Assembly (NCBI RefSeq): GCF_900112045.1
Contig: NZ_FOJW01000004.1
Span: forward strand, 124,001 to 188,000
Length of the DNA: 64,000 nt
Source: Lentibacillus halodurans
Lineage (GTDB): Bacteria > Bacillota > Bacilli > Bacillales > Amphibacillaceae
Reading direction: 5' to 3'
Program-made: the position numbers and the translations under genes
Shown here: in pieces, positions 53,763-62,416 of the stretch
Layout: each line of letters starts with the position of its first letter
How positions within the stretch are numbered: the stretch's first letter is position 1
The notes under the pieces: model-generated
The model's input: the letters and a program-made list of their open reading frames with translations, nothing else
What the model was told of the DNA's origin: nothing
Databases searched by the model: none

Positions 53763-54248
53763 ATGACTTTAACAAGGAACGATAACATCACGTTGCAATG
53801 CTATCATCCGAGATTTCATTCACAGCTGGAAAACTATTATTTAAAAGGGGATCATCACTACTATACCGCGCATCCCATTGATGCCATAAAAGATCGCGGT
53901 CATGACCGTCATCCAATCGTTTTGGTAAAAAATCAAACGGTTATTGGTTTTTTTGTGCTGCATGGCTGGAACGGTGTGAGGAAATACACCGGGAATAGAC
54001 AAGCTATGTTGCTGAGGGCGTATTCGATTGACAGCCGACAACAGGGAAAGGGTTACGCAAAACAATCACTGCAATTGCTCACACCTTTCTTTAAAAATCA
54101 TTTTCCTGAAAAAAAAGAAATAATCCTCGCTGTCAATCTCAAAAATACAGCAGCACAACACGTTTATAAAAAAGCTGGATTCGTTGATAAAGGAAAGCGT
54201 GTAATGGGAAAAAAAGGAGAGCAGCTGATTTTGCATAGAGGGCTTTAA
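53763..54248 (+). CDS. GNAT-family N-acetyltransferase
   Basis: 161 residues from ATG 53763, which has GGGGG upstream; the in-frame ATG 53736 lies in the preceding gene. The acetyl-CoA loop SRQQGKGYAKQSLQLL (QxxGKGY) and NLKNTAAQHVYKKAGFVD are standard GNAT motifs. Follows the MerR-methyltransferase gene by 13 bases, so probably co-transcribed and possibly in the same response. Substrate unknown. Confidence 0.85.
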   Translation: MTLTRNDNITLQCYHPRFHSQLENYYLKGDHHYYTAHPIDAIKDRGHDRHPIVLVKNQTVIGFFVLHGWNGVRKYTGNRQAMLLRAYSIDSRQQGKGYAKQSLQLLTPFFKNHFPEKKEIILAVNLKNTAAQHVYKKAGFVDKGKRVMGKKGEQLILHRGL

Positions 54249-54471
54249 GGTTTAAAGAACGATAGCTTTTTCTCAATTGCTGAGGAGCTTTAGATAACCT
54301 CCTGCATATTTTTGTCAGGTTCAGAGAATGTGACAACATGCAGGCCAGTAAGCGACATCGCACTAGTCGAAAAAATGCACAAAAAAAGCGTTCCACAAAT
54401 ACTAGTACTACAACAACATCAAGAAAAAGTTGAATTGTTTACCGACCAAAATCCGAATGACCTGAACAACT

Positions 54472-54501
54472 AAAAAAGCTGCCCTTCAAAAAAGGCAGCT
54501 T
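54472..54501 (-). terminator. amidase gene terminator
   Basis: AAGCTGCC / GGCAGCTT stem with six T on the minus strand, 8 bases past the stop. Confidence 0.8.
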
Positions 54502-54508
54502 GCTCACA

Positions 54509-55399
54509 TTAATCATTAAAATATGCCGCAATCCCTTCTGTAATCCCTTGCGCAACATGATCCTGGTGCTCTGCCGTTTCGATGATGGACATATCATATG
54601 GATTTGTGATGAATCCGAGCTCCACCAATACAGATGCATCACGGTTTTCACGCAGTACATGATATTCTTTTTGCATGAGGCCACGGCTGTTCAATGCCAT
54701 ATGCTGTTCGAGACCAGATTGAATGTCATCCGCAAGTGCCCGGTCATCATATGCGTCATAAAAAGTGCTGAAACCATTCACTCCGTCAAGCGGGAATGCA
54801 TTATAGTGCAGGCTGATAAAAGCATCTGTCTCATTGGCCTTACTAATTTGGACACGATCCTCAAGTGAGATAAATGTGTCATCTGAACGTGTCTGGATAA
54901 CATTCGCGCCAGCCTCACGCAATTGTTGGGCAACTCTGTCGGATGCGTTTATCGTAAGTTTTTTTTCAAGAACACCGCCAATCCCAATAGCGCCGGGATC
55001 CTTTCCGCCATGCCCAGGGTCAAGGACAATGTTCAAGCCGCTGAGTGCAGTTGAATGATCACTGGCCGTATCGGTTTCCACCAAGCTCTCATCACTGGAA
55101 ACTTTACTGCGGACTGCTATGTCATGTTCGACTGGAAATAGATATTGCGATGCCACCCATACAGCCTGTCCGTCAAAGTAGGTTTGTACCCATCCATATT
55201 TTTCCTGAAACACAACAACGTGATCACCATTTCCAAGATAACCAACAACATCCGCACTCTGCGACGGAGCGGATCTGACATTCAGCACATCGGTCCCAAC
55301 TTCATATGTTTGTTGGTCCTCAGCTTGAACGAATGGAATAAACATTAAAAAAAACAGTAAAAAGCCAGCTGCAGCAATCAGTAAACGTATTCTCCCCAT
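54509..55399 (-). CDS. secreted N-acetylmuramoyl-L-alanine amidase with SH3 domain
   Basis: 296 residues. Signal peptide MGRIRLLIAAAGFLLFFLMFIPFVQA. An SH3b domain (about 30-92; LNVRSAPSQSADVVGYLGNGDHV) binds wall, then an Amidase_3 domain (about 118-294) has zinc motif LDPGHGGKDPGAIG, SLHYNAF and catalytic VELGFITNP. It cuts the amide between MurNAc and the stem peptide. ATG 55399 has AAAGGAGAG 6 bases upstream; GTG 55417 would place this site inside the gene. Confidence 0.92.
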   Translation of the reverse strand: MGRIRLLIAAAGFLLFFLMFIPFVQAEDQQTYEVGTDVLNVRSAPSQSADVVGYLGNGDHVVVFQEKYGWVQTYFDGQAVWVASQYLFPVEHDIAVRSKVSSDESLVETDTASDHSTALSGLNIVLDPGHGGKDPGAIGIGGVLEKKLTINASDRVAQQLREAGANVIQTRSDDTFISLEDRVQISKANETDAFISLHYNAFPLDGVNGFSTFYDAYDDRALADDIQSGLEQHMALNSRGLMQKEYHVLRENRDASVLVELGFITNPYDMSIIETAEHQDHVAQGITEGIAAYFND

Positions 55400-55561
55400 A
55401 TGGAACTCTCCTTTCACTTGTAGTAATTCATATTTTCCATTTTAAACAGAGGTTAAACACAGCTATGCAAAAATCATTCAAAAGTTTTAGAAAAATAAAA
55501 GGATTTTGGAAGGTTTTCGAGAAATCTTCATTTAAATCATAATGGAGAGGAAGATATTACC

Positions 55562-55993
55562 GTGAATCGAATTAATCTCATAACGCTGGGTGTACAGGAT
55601 ATTCATTTATCGCTTACATTTTACAGAGATGGGCTGGGATTTCAAACATCGGTCAAAGAAGATAATCCGGAAATTGTGTTCTTTCAGAATGATGGAACAA
55701 AACTGGCATTATATCCGCTGGAAGAACTGGCCAAAGATGCAAATGAGCAGGAACCGCAAGCAAGACGTGGATTTTCGGGAATTACCCTTGCCTACAACGC
55801 CAAATCGGCTGAAGAAGTTGATGGCGTTATGGAAACAGCCGCAAAAGCAGGTGGGACAATCGTAAAGGAATCTAAGCGTGTTTTCTGGGGAGGCTACAGC
55901 GGATATTTTGCAGACCCGGATGGGTACATGTGGGAAGTCGCTTATGGTGAAGACTGGACATTTGATGAAAATGACATGCTGATTATCGAGTGA
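55562..55993 (+). CDS. VOC/glyoxalase-family protein
   Basis: 143 residues with two beta-alpha-beta-beta-beta modules: NLITLGVQDIHLSLTFYRDGLGF at the start and GYSGYFADPDGYMWEVAYG at the end, where Glu of WEV is the usual metal ligand. Members are dioxygenases, lyases or antibiotic-binding proteins; no way to choose here. GTG start with GGAAG about 10 bases upstream. Confidence 0.8.
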   Translation: MNRINLITLGVQDIHLSLTFYRDGLGFQTSVKEDNPEIVFFQNDGTKLALYPLEELAKDANEQEPQARRGFSGITLAYNAKSAEEVDGVMETAAKAGGTIVKESKRVFWGGYSGYFADPDGYMWEVAYGEDWTFDENDMLIIE

Positions 55994-56716
55994 GTGTGAA
56001 CAAGTATGGATTCGAACGGTTTTCTTTATACTGCCGATATGACGAACAGGCTCGCAGCAGAAACGCCTAGGATAAGTGGGATACCAGATTAATAGACGAA
56101 GGGACACTGCGTAAACTTTTCAGTCATATGATTTGTATGAGGGATGTATACCGGGATGGCCTAAGTACTGGCGTCATCCAATTTCCCGGCAATCTTTCTG
56201 CTGGGAGTGCGACCTCATGAAAGAACTGAACAGAAGCAGGGATGATCTTGCGCATCAATTAACGACAACAACTGTGAAGGACATCAAAATGGGTAGTGAA
56301 AATTTATCGTTTATGAGGTATTAGCTGCTGCTATTCAACATGAAAGTATTTATCAAGGCCAATATTTTGTAGCACTAAAGCAAGCTAAAATGAAGCTGCC
56401 TGAAATATGGATTCGTTCGGGGTGAAATAAGCAGAATGGCAGTCCATAAATACCAAAGCAACCGAAAGACCGGGGCTGGCTCACAGAATGACTTTTTTCG
56501 TACCGGAACGTATCATTCTGCCGTTTTTAAATGGCTGTTTAAGAGTAATCTTCTTTGCTCAGGAATTGGTCATAATGTCCGTTGCATAGAATAAAGTGAT
56601 GGAGAAAGGAGTTGAAAGCGACCTTATTATAGTTGGCAACATCATTCATAGCCGGCTGGTACTGTTTCTGGAAAAATATATTGATCCGGTTTGACCGGGA
56701 TGAGGAGGAAACGCTG
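55994..56716. other. degenerate region without an intact gene
   Basis: Short frames interrupted by stops. One stretch (56296-56423) reads FIVYEVLAAAIQHESIYQGQ and VALKQAKMKLPEIWIRSG, which could be the end of a decayed gene. A hairpin CAGAATGA (56484) / TCATTCTG (56513) followed by CCGTTTTT, with GGGGCTGGCTC before it, looks like an intergenic repeat or terminator. Confidence 0.35.
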
Positions 56717-56950
56717 ATGCGTCATTTGATGAAGGATTTGTTTCAGAAATGGGAAATTGTTCATTCAACGCAGGATATTAGTGACTATTATAAAGCAAAG
56801 GCCAGACTGAGCGATAACAATATAGTCTTTAAAATAAGTACCATGACATCTAATACAGAAAAGAACAGAAAAAATGGCTCCATTACGACCTATCATATTA
56901 AGGTGAAGGAGGAGGATGTCCGCAGAAGCAATGATGCGATTCATCAATGA
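56717..56950 (+). CDS. small hypothetical protein (77 aa)
   Basis: A well-formed small gene: GAGGAGG lies 8 bases before the ATG, and the protein MRHLMKDLFQKWEIVHSTQD...HIKVKEEDVRRSNDAIHQ has normal codon use and an alternating beta pattern (NNIVFKISTM, GSITTYHIKVKEED). No family recognised. Surrounded by decayed sequence. Confidence 0.5.
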   Translation: MRHLMKDLFQKWEIVHSTQDISDYYKAKARLSDNNIVFKISTMTSNTEKNRKNGSITTYHIKVKEEDVRRSNDAIHQ

Positions 56951-57160
56951 AACAATTTAACTGGAGCAGCAGTGGCATTTTCGCAGGTTAGTACTGGCAA
57001 ACCAATTCACCTATGGCTTGAGACAGGAAGTGATTCATGGGTGAAATGGCTGACTTTTGTTGGGGGGACTTATTTTGTTGATACCAATTGGTTCTGTCGT
57101 TTTGCATGTATTCATCATCATTTTTTATGGATTTGCTCCGTAACAGTTTGGACATCGGCA
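56951..57160 (+). pseudogene. possible remnant of a small membrane protein
   Basis: After a polar start the frame reads WVKWLTFVG, meets a run of six G (57062-57067), and only in the shifted frame continues as LILLIPIGSVVLHVFIIIFYGF, a clean membrane segment, before stopping. Suggests a frameshifted membrane protein. Weak evidence. Confidence 0.3.
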
Positions 57161-57194
57161 AACGTTTCTGACGCTAAGTCAGGCTGCGCAGGGG

Positions 57195-58197
57195 TTATCT
57201 GTCCTTTGCGATATTTTTTCGGTCAGGGGTAAGTGGCGGCTGTTTAAACCATTTATGTTTAGTCATAAGATTAAACCATTCCTTGTTTATCATTAAGTTT
57301 TTCAGTATGATTTTTTCATAGGCTGTTACAAGATCTGTCCGCAAAGCAGATGTAAGTCCTGCACCGTGATATGCCTGTGCAGTTTAAAATAGAAACCCAA
57401 TGTAATACAGCATTAATTTATCTGAACAGGGTGCTTCCTGGTAGGTTGTTACCTCAGTCTCCCAGGACATTGGAACAGGCAGGTGATCACCATGTAAAAT
57501 ACTACCAAGTGATTGAATCTGCTGATCAGAAGTTGTTGTGTTTTTTCAAAAATTTCCTGATCTCTTTTGATTGCGCCACCTGACTAAAGCCGATAGACAA
57601 TGTTTTGGCCATGATCTTTTTCTTGATATTAAAGGAGAGATCAATGATTTCCACTGCACTTAACGGGCGTTTTTTCCCGAAAAACTTGCTGAGAAATTGC
57701 TGGTCGGACACAAATTCAAGGCTTCCTTCCGGGTAAAAGTACGGATCTCGTTGAAAGTGTCCTTTTTCGAGTAATAAATCAGTTGTTTTTTGATATATGG
57801 CTTTCCCTTCGTTATCGCATTTATCGTAAAACGCCCGCAAATCTTCTCGGGTTGTAGTGGTTAGCGCGCCAATGTGTCCTAATAGACCGTGTGTAGTACA
57901 ATGTGCAAATAATGTAAACAAAATATGTCTGAAAATAATCGTTTGGCGCCATTGATCAGATCGGAATCAGTAAAGCCTATTGGTATCGGGAACCCTTCAT
58001 TTTGGATAAAAGTTTGGAGTTAACATTTTTGTTCCTCGAATGTTTGAATCGCTTCTTCAAACAACGCTTTTATCTTGTCATCTTCTATGATGGATAACAT
58101 ATATTTGTTGACGATATTCATGGCTGTTCCATTCATATACTCGCCCCATAAGGTCCCGATTTTCAGCAGAAGTCAGTTTCAGATTACTTTTGTCCAT
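57195..58197 (-). pseudogene. decayed DUF3231 gene, copy 1
   Basis: A full-length DUF3231 protein (about 334 codons) can be pieced together from three frames. ATG 58197 with AGAGGTG opens MDKSNLKLTSAE, then a run of four T on the plus strand (58160-58163) shifts the frame to IGTLWGEYMNGTAMNIVNKY. An in-frame TAA follows EEQKC, then GFPIPIGFTDSDLINGAKRL, another shift to REDLRAFYDKC...AVEIIDLSFNIKKKIM, another shift to VPMSWETEVTTYQEAPCSDK, a TAA, and the end KHKWFKQPPLTPDR at 57195. At least five lesions, so old. Confidence 0.8.
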
Positions 58198-58385
58198 GTG
58201 ATCACCTCTGTTAAAGTTTTCCCCTAACTGGCCAGTTTTATGAAAGAGCTGTTCTAGTAAATTGATGATAAAGATTTGAAAAGTTCCGTAAGCCATTGCC
58301 ACAGAAGGTTACACAAGGATAAACCCGATTGAACCGCTGAATAACGACCATCCCCGGTCGAAGCATAGGAAGGAAGTGATCCATT

Positions 58386-58856
58386 TTGGACCGAAAAAAA
58401 GGAATTACCGCACTTGTCGGTTTAGTCCTGTTAGCAGTTACTGTCATGCTGGTCGTTGATCCGGAAAATACGGCATCACAAAATAAAGATATCACCGAAC
58501 ACGATAATACATTTACGGGTGAGAGTGAGCACTGGACTGTGGAATTTCATGTTGATGGTAAGGAAATTTTATATAAAGAAGATGGTGTATGGAAGCGTGA
58601 CCGCGAAGCACAGTCAGAATTCAGGCTGACGTATAAAGGACCGTTGGAGGAGCTTGCCGCTGCGAAAGAAATGAGCTATGAATATAAAACACCAAACAGC
58701 GGCACTAAAGCCGAGATGAACTTTCATGACGTGCCGCCGAAGGATAAAGTATTTATTAATCACGGCCATAAACTGGTACGGGAGGATGAGATAATTGAGG
58801 TCAGGGTTCAATGGGGCGGTCATACAGAAGAATTTACACTGCAGTCTGCGGAATAA
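58386..58856 (+). CDS. membrane-anchored or exported hypothetical protein
   Basis: 156 residues. One N-terminal hydrophobic helix (ITALVGLVLLAVTVMLVV) after a basic start, then an extracytoplasmic beta-rich domain (WTVEFHVDGKEILYKEDGVW, EIIEVRVQWGGHTEEFTL). TTG start at 58386 with GGAAG upstream. Family not recognised. It lies intact between the two decayed DUF3231 genes and ends 2 bases from the convergent DUF3889 gene. Confidence 0.6.
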   Translation: MDRKKGITALVGLVLLAVTVMLVVDPENTASQNKDITEHDNTFTGESEHWTVEFHVDGKEILYKEDGVWKRDREAQSEFRLTYKGPLEELAAAKEMSYEYKTPNSGTKAEMNFHDVPPKDKVFINHGHKLVREDEIIEVRVQWGGHTEEFTLQSAE

Positions 58857-58858
58857 TG

Positions 58859-59194
58859 TCAGCCGGATGTTTCCTCGAAAGAAATATCGATGACTTCCTC
58901 TGTTTCGCTGTCAAACTCAATATTTATAAATACGCCGAATTCCCTGCTGTCCTCCCGCAGCCATAACTTGAATTTTTCCACAGCTGTCGTATCCTTCTCT
59001 TCGCGCCCCTGGTGCAGGTAATCCACAATGTCCGCATTAGGATACCTAGATTGCGTTTCCTTCATGGCGAGCCGTCCCCATTTGGCATAGGATGGAATGT
59101 CATTGTCTGCTTCAGCAATTGGTGTAACATAACCCGATGTGAAGACGCTGGTCACAAGTAATACGACACTTATCGTGATGATTAATTTTTGCAT
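58859..59194 (-). CDS. secreted DUF3889 protein
   Basis: 111 residues. A signal peptide (MQKLIITISVVLLVTSVFTSGYVTPIAEA) leads to the DUF3889 domain with PSYAKWGRLAMKETQSRYP, IVDYLHQGRE and FKLWLREDSREFGVFINIEF, matching the family well. Function unknown. AAGGAG lies 8 bases before the ATG. Confidence 0.8.
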   Translation of the reverse strand: MQKLIITISVVLLVTSVFTSGYVTPIAEADNDIPSYAKWGRLAMKETQSRYPNADIVDYLHQGREEKDTTAVEKFKLWLREDSREFGVFINIEFDSETEEVIDISFEETSG

Positions 59195-59818
59195 CAGAAC
59201 ATCTCCTTGACCTTGGACGCAGCATATTTACTTAATATGTTTTGCCTCCCAAGACTGATCTTTAAATGCTACTCTGCCGGAATTACCATGGTATAAGCGA
59301 ATCTGCCATCAGTAAGTCTTCAGTTAAAATCCCCTAGTAAACGCCCTGCTACTTACTGGTCAGTTCATCATGCCCAATCGTCCCTGTTGGCCCTTCCATC
59401 CAGCTGGCAATCAGTAAATTGCCGTCATCCTTTGTATATTTTATAAGGCGAGGGACATGGCAGTAAGGTCAAGCCTGAACGTGGCGGATACACTTGTTCC
59501 GTAATAGGCGAAACCGGGTAAATTCATGGCAGTTACATGAAATGCCATTCTTTTATCTGAAGAGGGCTGGATGGTGGAGCGGTTGCCGGATCATCCTAGA
59601 GCATTGTAGCAGATAGGAACCGGTCGTTCATCATCTAAAAACAGACGTGAGTTTTGGAATATGGGATTCCGAGATTTTTAGGTTATCTGAAGGAAAGGAC
59701 GAATATTGGGATTCTCAGCCATTTGCAAAAAATATTTCTTGGTGTAAATGGCCAGGCTGTCCTGCATATAAGCTATGCAACTGAGAAAGTTCTGCGGCTC
59801 GTTTATCCTGTCAGCACT
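59195..59818. other. no intact gene; traces of a minus-strand coding remnant
   Basis: About 620 bases with no credible gene. On the minus strand around 59343-59460 a protein-like run LIKYTKDDGNLLIASWMEGP and TGTIGHDELTSK ends in TAG, preceded within 30 codons by stops; probably another decayed gene. Confidence 0.3.
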
Positions 59819-60847
59819 TTATTTTTTCGTTTTATGATTAATCAATTTATCCCGATTCGCAGCACTTGGCTGCTCCTCAAGCCATTTATGCTTAATCATA
59901 ATTTCAGCACCTTTATCTCCATATTTCCCGAGTTCTGCTGTCAGCCGGGTGAACTGGGGTATTAAGTCGTGCCGCAAGACATTGGGGATAGCCCCGCCAT
60001 AAGTTGCAATGCCTCCTGTACTTAATGCGCGTGTATGAAACATCATCAGCTTATCTGAGAATGGAGGAGTGGTTGACTTGGTCACTTCCGCGTCCCAGGT
60101 TTGAGGTGTTTATAAATCGTCTTCTTTCAATATACTCCTGAACACGTCGACATGTTTATCCGCAATTTTTTTACCATCCTGCAGGTAATTTCGTACTTCC
60201 TTGTATTGTGCGACCTGGGCATATCCTGTAAACAATACTTTAGAAAAAATGTTGGTCAGCTGGCCCAGAAACAGAACCGTAACTTCCATTCCACTTAGAG
60301 GCCGCCGTTTGGTGAAATAGCCATGCATATAGCCTTGTTCTTCAATAAATTGGACCTTTTCCAGAGTCGAGATATAGGGTGACCTTGTATAAACCCCTTT
60401 CTTAAGCATGGTTGTGGTCAGTTTCTCGGTAAGCCGGGATTGAGGAATCCAAACATTTCTGGTAAAAGTTAAGCGTATCTTTTTGTGCCATAAGCGGCAG
60501 GGCAAAACTATACGCGACTAACCCGAGTCTGGCCATGTTTTGCAGGTAAATGAGAGCGAACGTATCCGAAAACAAACGAGGGGCATCAAGATCAACATCA
60601 TTTTCGGTGAACCCTTCAGGAATCGGATGTGTGCTTCACGCTGAAATATTTCCGAGACTTCGTTTATATGTTTTTGGGACAGGTCGAGTGCGTATTTTAA
60701 AATGGGGATGACATCTTTATCCTGCGCATTTGCCAAAAAATGTTTGATTACACAAATCGCCATACTGTCGTTCATGTATGATGTCCATAGGTTGGCGAGC
60801 TCTGCTGAGGTCAGCCGCGGATTTGGCTGAGACTTATTTTTCATCAT
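59819..60847 (-). pseudogene. decayed DUF3231 gene, copy 2
   Basis: N-terminus RLTSAELANLWTSYMNDSMA runs to SEIFQREAH, where an extra dinucleotide shifts the frame away from PIPEGFTENDVDLDAPRL. That frame then carries LPLMAQKDT, and the next lesion moves to a frame with TKRRPLSGMEVTVLFLGQLT and QVAQYKEVRNYL. It stops at TAA (60110-60112) after LKEDDL and resumes in frame as TPQTWDAEVTKSTTPPFSDK to the normal end MIKHKWLEEQPSAANRDKL. At least three lesions over an otherwise full-length 1.03 kb gene. Confidence 0.82.
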
Positions 60848-60930
60848 ATTTACTCTCGTTTATGTATATTGACGCTAAAGAGTAGAACGTTTGTAGTATG
60901 TCATTGTTTGGATGATGATATGCATATGGA

Positions 60931-61661
60931 TAGGTTACACTTAATTAGACAGATACACTAAGGTCATATAAACTTGATTCAAATAAAACGGAGGAGAATC
61001 AACAAATGGCCAAACGAGAGAGAAGAACATTCTCAAAAGAGTTTAAGGAACAAATCAAGGTCTTGTCTCAAAATACACTGTTGCTCAATTCAAGCCGACG
61101 AAAACCACGTGTAACGAATCGGCCGTAGGGAATACATTAAATCGAGCCTTTGATCAAGACCAGGAACTCAAGGTGATTGTGAGTGATTTAACCTACGTAC
61201 GAGTGCAACAGAAATGGCATTATATCTGTGTGTTAGTAGATTTATATAATCGAGAAATCGTTGGCTACAGTGCTGGCCCTCATAAGAGTGCAAAGTTGGT
61301 TCAACGTGCCTTCGCAACGGTTAAATACAACTTAAATTACCTTGAATAATTCCATACAGATCGGGGTAGTGAGTTTAAGAACAAGCTTATAGACCAAGCA
61401 TTAGAGACGTTTGATATCGAGAGATCATTGAGCGAAAAAGGAACACCGTATGACAATGCCGTAGCTGAAGCAACGTTTAAAACAATTAAAACAGAATTCG
61501 TTCATGGCAAAGTTTTTTCTTGCCAACAAGAACTTGATTTTGAACTTTTCGATTATGTGAATTGGTTCAACAATATTCAAATACATGGATCACTAGACTA
61601 TCTAACACCGAATGAATACAAGTTAGTGCACCTTTAAAAATTTGTTCAGTTTAGTGTTGAC
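60931..61661 (+). mobile_element. internally deleted IS3-family insertion sequence
   Basis: The right end (61661 back) reads TGTCAACACTAAACTGAACA and the left end near 60931 (GGTTACACTTAATTAGACAG) is a degraded inverted match (about 13 of 21). Length is only about 730 bases against about 1.2 kb normally. Inside are the start of orfA and the catalytic part of orfB joined by a deletion. No clear target duplication could be read. Confidence 0.7.
61006..61637 (+). pseudogene. IS3-family transposase remnant
   Basis: orfA starts at ATG 61006 with GGAGGAG upstream: MAKRERRTFSKEFKEQIKVL, then runs into a different frame from which orfB continues (VGNTLNRAFDQDQELKVIVS DLTYV...). The DDE core is recognisable: VSDLTYV first Asp, FHTDRGSEF second Asp, GTPYDNAVAEATF with the final Glu. 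A TAA at 61347-61349 replaces the codon before FHTDRG. No functional transposase. Confidence 0.85.
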
Positions 61662-61808
61662 ACACCAATACACGTTTGTTCATAGTTGGCTCTCCTCTAT
61701 TTTTGTAGGCAGCGGCTGTATATTTTGTACTGCAACAGGAATTCCCATGCCTTATTTGAAATCGTTTTCAAAAAATCTCTCAATCTGATCGAAAGGGGGA
61801 AAAGATAA

Positions 61809-62090
61809 ATGCGAAAAACATTGGCTACCTTTGTTTTGCTGGCAATTATAATCATTGTGTTTTTTGTTATCCTTGAGTATACGTGAAATAATTCTGATGT
61901 TACCGATAAAGGTGTTGGAAAAAAGGCAGCAGTGCAAGACTACACACTATCGTTCCACCCGTATGGGAAGTGAATGAGCTTTCCGCTGATGACGAACGAA
62001 ATACTGGAACAGCTATTGTAAAAGATGTCAGAACTAAGGTGAGTGAAGATTTTAATTTTCCGCATGTAATCGCTATGATAACTTGTTTGA
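61809..62090 (+). pseudogene. possible broken small exported-protein gene
   Basis: ATG 61809 with GGGGGAAAAG upstream gives MRKTLATFVLLAIIIIVFFV, a membrane anchor or signal peptide, ending at a TGA (61884). Coding-like sequence continues (DVTDKGVGKKAAVQDYTLSF, then in another frame VNELSADDERNTGTAIVKDV). Suggests a nonsense codon plus frameshift. Family unknown. Confidence 0.35.
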
Positions 62091-62130
62091 TAATAGACAG
62101 ACGATCAATGATTATGATTACCACGGAGAG

Positions 62131-62220
62131 AATCAACAGAAGAGCGTGAAAATCTGCAGAAGAAAGAAAGAATCAACAGAAGAGAGCGAAAATCAACAGA
62201 AGAGCATGAGAATTAGCAGG
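62131..62220. repeat. 20-bp tandem repeat array (AATCAACAGAAGAG)
   Basis: Five units start exactly every 20 bases: 62131, 62151, 62171, 62191 and 62211. Units 1, 3 and 4 share AATCAACAGAAGAG, unit 2 is AATCTGCAGAAGAA and unit 5 AATTAGCAG. No reading frame explains it. Confidence 0.75.
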
Positions 62221-62371
62221 TCAGCTGAGTCGTCAGCACATGCGGAGCCAACCCAAAATAAAGTGAAACGTCATTCAGCGGAGCTATTATGACGCACAGT
62301 GTACTGGCGAATTTAGTCTGCCGAGCAGTATTCTTTCTGGAGTAGTGGTCTTGATGCCCGTTATATGCAGG

Positions 62372-62401
62372 AAAAAGGGAGCAGCCATAGAATGCTGCTC
62401 C
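62372..62401 (-). terminator. ABC exporter operon terminator
   Basis: GGAGCAGC / GCTGCTCC stem, followed on the minus strand by CTTTTT, 15 bases past the permease stop. Confidence 0.8.
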
Positions 62402-62416
62402 ACCTTCCATGCTCCA

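Noticed and set aside
56633-56716. N-terminal extension of the 77-residue gene from ATG 56633
   Set aside because: The added residues are unnatural and the strong GAGGAGG lies before the internal ATG 56717.
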